Origin: Nocardiopsis endophytica
Lineage (GTDB): Bacteria; Actinomycetota; Actinomycetes; Streptosporangiales; Streptosporangiaceae
Direction: 5' to 3'
Length of the DNA stretch: 34,561 bases
Assembly (NCBI RefSeq): GCF_027706725.1
Contig: NZ_JAQFWQ010000078.1
Coordinates: 1-34,561, forward strand
Below, in pieces: positions 29,711 through 34,561 of the stretch. The position numbers were made by a program, and so were the translations under genes. The notes under the pieces are model-generated. The model ran no database searches. It saw nothing but the letters and a program-made list of their open reading frames with translations, and was not told the DNA's origin. Position 1 is the stretch's first letter. Each line of letters begins with the position of its first letter.

Positions 29711-31552
29711 CTACTTCTTCTTCGCGTCCTCCTTGGGCTCCGAGCCGGTGGACAGCGCGGAGATGAACGCCTCCTGGGGGACCTCGACGCGGCCCACCAT
29801 CTTCATGCGCTTCTTGCCCTCCTTCTGCTTCTCCAGCAGCTTGCGCTTACGGCTGATGTCGCCGCCGTAGCACTTGGAGAGCACGTCCTTGCGGATCGCG
29901 CGGATGTTCTCGCGGGCGATCACCCGGGAGCCGATGGCCGCCTGCACCGGAACCTCGTACTGCTGCCGCGGGATCAGCTCGCGCAGCTTCTTGGTCATCT
30001 CGGTGCCGTAGGCGTAGGCGTGGTCGCGGTGCACGATCGCCGAGAAGGCGTCGACCGTCTCGCCCTGGAGCAGGATGTCGACCTTGACCAGGTCGGAGGC
30101 CTGCTCCCCGGAGGTGTCGTAGTCCAGCGAGGCGTACCCCTTGGTGCGGGACTTGAGCTGGTCGAAGAAGTCGAACACGATCTCGGCCAGGGGCAGGGTG
30201 TAGCGCATCTCCACCCGGTCCTCGGACAGGTAGTCCATGCCGAGCAGGTTGCCGCGCCGTCCCTGGCACAGCTCCATGATGGCGCCCACGTAGTCGGACG
30301 GCGAGAGCAGCGTCGCCTTGACGACGGGCTCGAAGACCTGGTCGATCTTGCCCTCGGGGAACTCGCTGGGGTTGGTCACCGTGTGCTCGGTGCCGTCCTC
30401 CATGACCACCCGGTAGACGACGTTGGGCGCGGTGGAGATGAGCGCCAGGTCGAACTCGCGCTCCAGGCGCGCGCGGGTGATCTCCAGGTGCAGCAGCCCC
30501 AGGAAGCCGCAGCGGAAGCCGAAGCCGAGGGCGGCCGAGGTCTCCGGCTCGAACGCCAGCGCGGCGTCGTTGAGCTGGAGCTTCTCCAGGGCGTCGCGCA
30601 GCACCGGGTAGTCGGTGCCCTCGATCGGGTAGAGCCCGGAGAACACCATCGGCTTGGCGTCCTGGTAGCCGGGGAGCATCTCGGTCGCGCCCTTGGCGGC
30701 CGAGGTGATGGTGTCGCCGACCTTGGACTGGCGGACGTCCTTCACACCGGTGATGATGTAGCCGACCTCGCCCACGCCCAGGCCGTCGACCTTGGTGGGC
30801 TCGGGCGAGATGACGCCGACCTCCAGCATCTCGTGGGTGGCGCCGGTCGACATCATCTCGATGCGCTCACGGGTGCTCAGCTCGCCGTCCACGACGCGCA
30901 CGTAGGTGACCACGCCGCGGTAGGTGTCGTAGACCGAGTCGAAGATCATCGCGCGCGCGGGGGCGTCGGCCACGCCCACCGGGGCGGGGACCTGGCGCAC
31001 CAGCTCGTTGAGGAGCTCCTCGACGCCCTCGCCGGTCTTGGCGCTGACCTTGAGCACGTCGGAGGGCTCACAGCCGATGATCCCGGCGAGCTCCTCGGCG
31101 TACTTCTCCGGCTGGGCGGCCGGCAGGTCGATCTTGTTCAGGACCGGGATGATCGCGAGGTCGTTCTCCAGGGCCATGTACAGGTTGGCCAGGGTCTGCG
31201 CCTCGATGCCCTGGGCGGCGTCGACGAGCAGGATGGCGCCCTCGCAGGCGGCCAGCGAGCGGGAGACCTCGTAGCTGAAGTCGACGTGCCCGGGGGTGTC
31301 GATCAGGTTCAGCACATAGGTGGCGTCGTCGAGCGCGGTGAAGGGCAGGCGCACCGCCTGCGACTTGATGGTGATGCCGCGCTCGCGCTCGATGTCCATG
31401 CGGTCCAGGTACTGGGCGCGCATCTGCCGGTCCTCGACGATGCCGGACAACTGGAGCATGCGGTCGGCCAGCGTCGACTTGCCATGGTCGATGTGCGCGA
31501 TGATGCAGAAGTTGCGGATCAGCGCGGGATCGGTCCGTTTCGGCTGTGCCAC
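29711..31552 (-). CDS. lepA: Elongation factor 4 (LepA)
   Basis: LepA is a conserved translational GTPase that associates with ribosomes and membranes and influences initiation or elongation fidelity. The 613-residue product has GTPase motifs AHIDHGKST (19-27), DTPGHVDF and NKID, followed by EF-G-like domains and the LepA-specific C-terminal domain (about 490-600). The CKRKLLEKQ-like basic segment appears as [18 protein letters not shown]. The start is GTG 31552 ([15 protein letters not shown]), with GGAG four bases upstream; an earlier start at 31657 adds an unlikely Arg/Pro leader. It is divergent from a membrane-anchored protein. Linkage with rpsT is common in actinobacteria. Confidence 0.96.
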   Translation of the reverse strand: MAQPKRTDPALIRNFCIIAHIDHGKSTLADRMLQLSGIVEDRQMRAQYLDRMDIERERGITIKSQAVRLPFTALDDATYVLNLIDTPGHVDFSYEVSRSLAACEGAILLVDAAQGIEAQTLANLYMALENDLAIIPVLNKIDLPAAQPEKYAEELAGIIGCEPSDVLKVSAKTGEGVEELLNELVRQVPAPVGVADAPARAMIFDSVYDTYRGVVTYVRVVDGELSTRERIEMMSTGATHEMLEVGVISPEPTKVDGLGVGEVGYIITGVKDVRQSKVGDTITSAAKGATEMLPGYQDAKPMVFSGLYPIEGTDYPVLRDALEKLQLNDAALAFEPETSAALGFGFRCGFLGLLHLEITRARLEREFDLALISTAPNVVYRVVMEDGTEHTVTNPSEFPEGKIDQVFEPVVKATLLSPSDYVGAIMELCQGRRGNLLGMDYLSEDRVEMRYTLPLAEIVFDFFDQLKSRTKGYASLDYDTSGEQASDLVKVDILLQGETVDAFSAIVHRDHAYAYGTEMTKKLRELIPRQQYEVPVQAAIGSRVIARENIRAIRKDVLSKCYGGDISRKRKLLEKQKEGKKRMKMVGRVEVPQEAFISALSTGSEPKEDAKKK

Positions 31553-31774
31553 CGTGCTCCGTTCGCCTTCGTCGTCGTGGTCGGTCGTGATGGGCCGCGG
31601 CCTCGGGGGTGCGCGCGGGCGCGTGAGCGGGCCTGCTGCGCGGGTACCGCCCTCCATGATCCCATGTCCACCGGCGGTCGGGGCCGCGGCGGGCCTCCGG
31701 GCGTCAGGGGCGGGCCGTGTCCCCGGGCGTACGGGTCACAGGCTATGCGACGGCGGGAGAACGGGAGACATTCG

Positions 31775-32800
31775 GTGAAGTGGCTGCTGAAGCGCGTCGC
31801 GGCGGGTGTGGCCGCGCTGCTGGTCGTCGTGGTGGCCGCCGGGGCGCTGCTGGGGATGCGGTTCTCCGGGGACAAGGCCGACTGGGCGGCGGGGGCCGGC
31901 GGGGACGCCGCCTGGCTGTCCGGGGAGTGGCTGGCCGGGGAGCGCGGGCAGGACGACCGGGACGCGCTCAAGGCCCGCGTGGAGCGGGCGGGCATCGGCG
32001 AGCTGTACGTGCTCGCCGGGACGATCGGTGCGGACGGCACGGTGGAGGGCGCGGGCGGCTCCGAGGAGGCGGCGGCGTTCCTGGCGTGGGCCGATGAGGA
32101 GCTGCCCGACGTGCGGGTGCTGGCGTGGCTGCGGCACCGGGCGGACGGGTCGTCCCTGGTCGAGGACCGCTTCGACGAGCAGGGGCGCGAGGAGCTGGCG
32201 GCCGCCGCGGGAGGCATGGCCGAGGCCGGGTTCGCGGGCGTGCACCTGGACGTGGCGCCGGTGTCGGTGAACGACCCCTCCTACCCCGCGCTGCTGAAGG
32301 CGGTCGGGGAGGAGATGGGGGACGACGCGGTGCTGTCGGTGCAGGCGCTCCCGGTGGAGCTGGTGCCGGGCCTGCGGGTGCCCTACTTCGCGATCGACAG
32401 GGGTGAGCGGTACTGGTCCAAGGGGTACCTGCGGCGCGTCGCCGAGCACACGGACGTCGTCGTCATCCCGGGGCACGGTTCGGGGATGCCCGTCGGTTCG
32501 ATGTACGGGGGGTACATGGTGCGCCAGGTCGAGGAGGCCGCCGAGGCGCTGGACGACGACAGGGCCGAGGACACGGCGGTGCGCTTCGGCATCCCGTCCT
32601 ATGAGGGCGGGGAGTGGGGGCCCGAGAGCGGGAGCGAGGACGCCGCCACGGCGCTGGAGGCCGTGCGGATCGGCATGACCAAGGCGGGTGCGCCGCGGAT
32701 GCGCGACAGGGACACCGGGGTCGCCCTGTACCTGCTCGACACGGCCTCGGACGAGGAGTGGGACGCGTACATGTCCGAGTGGGTGGAGCCCTCCGGCTGA
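31775..32800 (+). CDS. Membrane-anchored TIM-barrel-like extracellular protein
   Basis: The 341-residue protein has a single N-terminal membrane helix (about 8-27, VAAGVAALLVVVVAAGALLG) and an extracytoplasmic domain. Alternating strands such as IGELYVLAG, PDVRVLAWLR, GFAGVHLDVAPV, DAVLSVQALP, DVVVIPGHG, VRFGIPSYEG and GVALYLLD suggest a (beta/alpha)8 barrel like GH18 or related glycosidases. The strand-4 acidic motif LDVAPV differs from the usual GH18 DGxDxDxE, so activity is doubtful. GTG 31775 is favoured by GGGAG seven bases upstream; ATG 31745 is an alternative. No family is recognised with confidence. It is divergent from lepA and upstream of rpsT. Confidence 0.78.
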   Translation: MKWLLKRVAAGVAALLVVVVAAGALLGMRFSGDKADWAAGAGGDAAWLSGEWLAGERGQDDRDALKARVERAGIGELYVLAGTIGADGTVEGAGGSEEAAAFLAWADEELPDVRVLAWLRHRADGSSLVEDRFDEQGREELAAAAGGMAEAGFAGVHLDVAPVSVNDPSYPALLKAVGEEMGDDAVLSVQALPVELVPGLRVPYFAIDRGERYWSKGYLRRVAEHTDVVVIPGHGSGMPVGSMYGGYMVRQVEEAAEALDDDRAEDTAVRFGIPSYEGGEWGPESGSEDAATALEAVRIGMTKAGAPRMRDRDTGVALYLLDTASDEEWDAYMSEWVEPSG

Positions 32801-32835
32801 GCGGCCGGGAGCCCCGTTCCCGCATGGGGGCCGCT
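32800..32835 (+). terminator. Terminator after the TIM-barrel-like gene
   Basis: AGCGGCC (32800-32806) pairs with GGCCGCT (32829-32835), and GGGA (32807-32810) pairs with TCCC (32818-32821) inside. The left arm starts on the last base of the stop codon. Confidence 0.55.
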
Positions 32836-32904
32836 CCGACGGGGGACCGCTCCGGCGTGACGTGTCCCCCGCCCGGCACGGCGGAAGCACTCCCCCTGCG
32901 GATG

Positions 32905-32929
32905 CATAATGGAAGTCCGTGTCTCGGAC
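32905..32929 (+). promoter_or_regulatory. rpsT promoter -10 and leader hairpin
   Basis: CATAAT (32905-32910) is the best -10 before rpsT. GTCCG (32915-32919) and CGGAC (32925-32929) form a small hairpin at the likely RNA start. The leader would be about 150 bases, long enough for S20-type translational feedback. No clear -35 is seen. Confidence 0.45.
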
Positions 32930-33067
32930 GTTCCACGTTCGATTGAGCCCTTCGGTCTCATACACCCGGTGCCGGTCCACGCCCGGCCCACCGCGGAACG
33001 GCTGCCCGCGGTAGGGGCCGCGCGTCCGGATCCCACCACCCGAAATTTCACTGGAGCACGTTTTCGC

Positions 33068-33334
33068 ATGGCGAACATCAAGTCGCAGAAGAAGCGCATC
33101 CGGCAGAACGAGAAGGCTCGTCTGCGCAACCGCGCGGTCAAGTCGTCCCTGAAGACGGCCATCCGCCGGTTCCGCGAGGCCGCCGAGGCCGGGAACGTGG
33201 AGCAGGCCGTCGTCCTGCAGCGCGCCGCCGCCCGCCAGCTGGACAAGGCGACCAGCAAGGGCATCATCCACAAGAACCAGGCCGCGAACCGCAAGAGCGC
33301 CATCGCCAAGCGCCTGGAGCAGCTCCAGAAGTAG
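33068..33334 (+). CDS. rpsT: 30S ribosomal protein bS20
   Basis: bS20 is a primary binder of 16S rRNA in the small subunit. The 88-residue, very basic, all-helical protein shows the full family pattern: [20 protein letters not shown] at the start, [15 protein letters not shown], a central [19 protein letters not shown], and [18 protein letters not shown] at the end. ATG 33068 is the family start, with GGAG about 11 bases upstream. It stands alone, with its own promoter and two terminator hairpins, close to divergently read lepA as in many actinobacteria. Expression is probably high, given the strong termination. Confidence 0.97.
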   Translation: MANIKSQKKRIRQNEKARLRNRAVKSSLKTAIRRFREAAEAGNVEQAVVLQRAAARQLDKATSKGIIHKNQAANRKSAIAKRLEQLQK

Positions 33335-33340
33335 GCAGTA

Positions 33341-33394
33341 CGCCCGGCTCGTACCGGGCGCGGGCGGGCCGTCCCCGGTACGGGGGCGGCCCGC
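33341..33394 (+). terminator. Tandem terminator after rpsT
   Basis: First hairpin: CGCCCGG (33341-33347) with CCGGGCG (33354-33360), loop CTCGTA. Second: 33364-33376 with 33382-33394, 13 pairs including one G-T, loop GGTAC. Two consecutive strong hairpins starting six bases after the stop suit a highly expressed gene. Confidence 0.88.
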
Positions 33395-33441
33395 TTCGCC
33401 GTGTCTCCGCCCGGACCCGGGACGCGGGGCGGCTCCTGATC

Positions 33442-33447
33442 TAGCGT
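33442..33447 (+). promoter_or_regulatory. -10 element TAGCGT for the leaderless kinase-like gene
   Basis: TAGCGT ends seven bases before GTG 33455, the same spacing as at three other genes in the window. An alternative GTG at 33446 falls inside the -10, which argues against it. No ribosome site is present. Confidence 0.55.
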
Positions 33448-33454
33448 GGTCGTC

Positions 33455-34462
33455 GTGGACGGTGTCGACTACGCCGCGCTCCGGCTGTCCCTCTGGGAGG
33501 ACCCGGGGCCGCGGAGCGAGGTGACCGCGTGGGTGGAGGGCCGGATCGCCGAGCGCGGCGGGGCCCTGCTGCCGGTGCCCCCGCGGGTGCGGGTACGGCC
33601 CTGGTCGACCACGGCGCGGTTCGCCACCTCGCTGGGCACCGTCTGGTTCAAGGCGGGGGCGCCGGGCGCCGACTTCGAGGCGGCGCTGGCCGGGGCGCTG
33701 CATGCGTGGGCCCCCGGGCGGGTGCTCACCCCCGTCGCGGTGGACGCCAAGCGCGGGTGGGCGCTGCTGCCCGACGGCGGGCCGCCGCTGGTGGACCTGC
33801 TGGGGCGCCCGCGGGACCTGGGGCTGTGGGAGTCGGTCCTGAGGGCCTACGCCCAGCTGCAGCGGGTGCTGGCGCTGAGGGTGCGGGACATGCTCGCGCT
33901 GGGCGTGCCCGACCTGCGGCCGCGGCGGCTGGGGACGCTGCTGGACGAGCTGCTGTCCGACCGCGGCGTGTCCGAGCGCCTGGGGCGCGACCGGGAGGGC
34001 GTGGAGACGTTCCGCCCGGAGTTCGAGCGGATGCGGGCACGGCTCGCCGCGTCGCCGGTGCCGATGTCCCTGGACCACTCCGACCTGAACATGGGCAACG
34101 TGTTCCTGCTGGAGGGCGGCTACCGGTTCATGGACTGGGGGGATGCGTCGGTGGCGCACCCGTTCACCAGCCTGCTGGTGCCCCTGCGGTTCGCCGCCTC
34201 CGAGTACGGCGCCGCCCCTGCGGAGCTGGAGCGGCTGCGCGACGCCTACCTGGAGCCGTGGAGCGACCGCGGGTCGATGGCCGAGCTGCGCGAGGAGGCA
34301 CAGGCGGCGCTGCGGCTGGGCCCGGTGTCGAGGGCGATGGCGTGGGGGCGGGTGTTCCCCGAACTGCGCCCGCAGGTCGAGCGGGCACGCGACGCGAGCA
34401 TGGCGGCGTGGCTGAGGACCCTGGCGACCGGCGAACTCGGCGTCCCCTTCCGCGACGGCTGA
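33455..34462 (+). CDS. Aminoglycoside phosphotransferase-like kinase family protein
   Basis: The 335-residue protein has the APH/choline-kinase fold and probably phosphorylates a small molecule with ATP; the substrate is unknown. The catalytic loop reads LDHSDLNMGN with catalytic Asp210 and Asn215, and the metal-binding segment is FMDWGDASVAHPF with Asp227. The N-terminal lobe is divergent (RFATSLGTVWFKAGAPG, with Lys as the likely ATP-contacting residue). The C-terminal half is helical. GTG 33455 is chosen because TAGCGT lies exactly seven bases upstream, giving a leaderless gene. Sequence does not support an antibiotic-resistance claim. Confidence 0.85.
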   Translation: MDGVDYAALRLSLWEDPGPRSEVTAWVEGRIAERGGALLPVPPRVRVRPWSTTARFATSLGTVWFKAGAPGADFEAALAGALHAWAPGRVLTPVAVDAKRGWALLPDGGPPLVDLLGRPRDLGLWESVLRAYAQLQRVLALRVRDMLALGVPDLRPRRLGTLLDELLSDRGVSERLGRDREGVETFRPEFERMRARLAASPVPMSLDHSDLNMGNVFLLEGGYRFMDWGDASVAHPFTSLLVPLRFAASEYGAAPAELERLRDAYLEPWSDRGSMAELREEAQAALRLGPVSRAMAWGRVFPELRPQVERARDASMAAWLRTLATGELGVPFRDG

Positions 34463-34471
34463 ACGGACCGC

Positions 34472-34491
34472 CCGGGGAGCATGCCCCCCGG
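34472..34491 (+). terminator. Terminator after the kinase-like gene
   Basis: CCGGGG (34472-34477) pairs with CCCCGG (34486-34491) over an eight-base loop. It lies nine bases past the stop. Confidence 0.6.
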
Positions 34492-34515
34492 AGCCGCGCA
34501 CGTCCGCCCCCGCGT

Positions 34516-34561
34516 CGTTGATCTCGGGAAATGCGCCCCTAAAAGCGGCCCGGTAGCGTCG
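34516..34561. repeat. Palindromic dispersed repeat, copy cut by the window edge
   Basis: These 46 bases match 69-114 in the same orientation with one mismatch (A98 versus G34545). The left inverted terminus GTTGATCTCGGG is intact at 34517-34528. The right terminus would lie just outside the window. The element again follows the 3' end of a gene, here on the plus strand. Confidence 0.75.

Noticed and set aside
30020-31774. Long plus-strand extension upstream of the TIM-barrel-like gene
   Set aside because: It runs antisense through lepA. The real start is supported by a ribosome site at GTG 31775.
31736-34501. A 921-codon minus-strand frame
   Set aside because: Antisense to the TIM-barrel-like gene, rpsT and the kinase-like gene; His/Arg/Pro-rich shadow without domains.
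69-34561. The edge repeats as attachment sites of a 34-kb mobile element
   Set aside because: The DNA between them contains core genes (hrcA, dnaJ, hemW, lepA, rpsT), no integrase or transfer genes, and has uniform composition. A dispersed repeat fits better.

Overview
The window is very GC-rich, densely coded chromosomal DNA with frequent GTG starts, 1- and 4-base gene overlaps, GC-rich terminators without T-tracts and several probably leaderless genes. This is typical of a high-GC actinomycete. The gene content (hrcA-dnaJ-rsmE, DUF3097, hemW, lepA-rpsT, a TioE-type regulator beside an erythromycin-esterase gene, a maltose ABC operon without its own ATPase) suggests Streptosporangiales, probably a Nocardiopsis relative. 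The genus is an inference from family resemblance only.

Layout, left to right. (1) 1-3142: a hairpin, a palindromic repeat, then the leftward heat-shock operon hrcA-dnaJ-rsmE behind a CIRCE operator. (2) 3143-7563: an empty intergenic stretch, DUF3097, two tandem DUF4870 membrane proteins with disordered Q/G/Y/P-rich tails, then leftward hemW. (3) 7665-12862: a leftward block that looks metal-related. It holds a BlaI-type repressor, an M56 membrane metallopeptidase, a DUF6153 protein and a Tat-exported multicopper oxidase. Beyond a strong terminator lie a His/Met-containing membrane protein and a SigC-like ECF sigma factor. (4) 12914-15967: an M15-like lipoprotein and an ATP-grasp ligase run leftward, divergent from a GNAT acetyltransferase. 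Their shared promoter carries a TACA-N2-TGTA dyad of the BlaI/CopY type. (5) 15969-22460: small accessory genes, namely an ADP-ribosylation/crystallin-J1-like protein, DUF6891, a DUF2269/DUF3817/DUF6010 membrane operon behind a 29-codon small ORF, an erythromycin-esterase-like enzyme overlapping DUF6010 tail to tail, its divergent double-HTH MerR (TioE-like) regulator, DUF6247, a RibD/DHFR-like reductase and a LURP-one protein. (6) 22603-29569: a maltodextrin regulon of malE-malF-malG, a GH13 alpha-glucosidase and a divergent LacI-type regulator, with TTGC-based operators upstream of both the glucosidase and malE. (7) 29636-34561: lepA, a membrane-anchored TIM-barrel-like protein, rpsT, an APH-like kinase, and a second copy of the repeat seen at the left edge.

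How the parts work together. HrcA should control its own operon through a CIRCE site that overlaps its ribosome binding site. The LacI regulator should control sugar import (malEFG plus a shared ATPase encoded elsewhere) and intracellular hydrolysis. The BlaI-M56 pair resembles a proteolysis-relieved repressor system. Its neighbours suggest copper or envelope stress as the signal, and the dyad upstream of the ATP-grasp and GNAT genes could place that second cassette under the same repressor.

The least described parts are the BlaI/M56/DUF6153/oxidase block, the ATP-grasp/M15-like/GNAT cassette, and the 62-bp palindromic repeat found near one edge and again at the other. All functional links here are inferred from sequence motifs and gene order.
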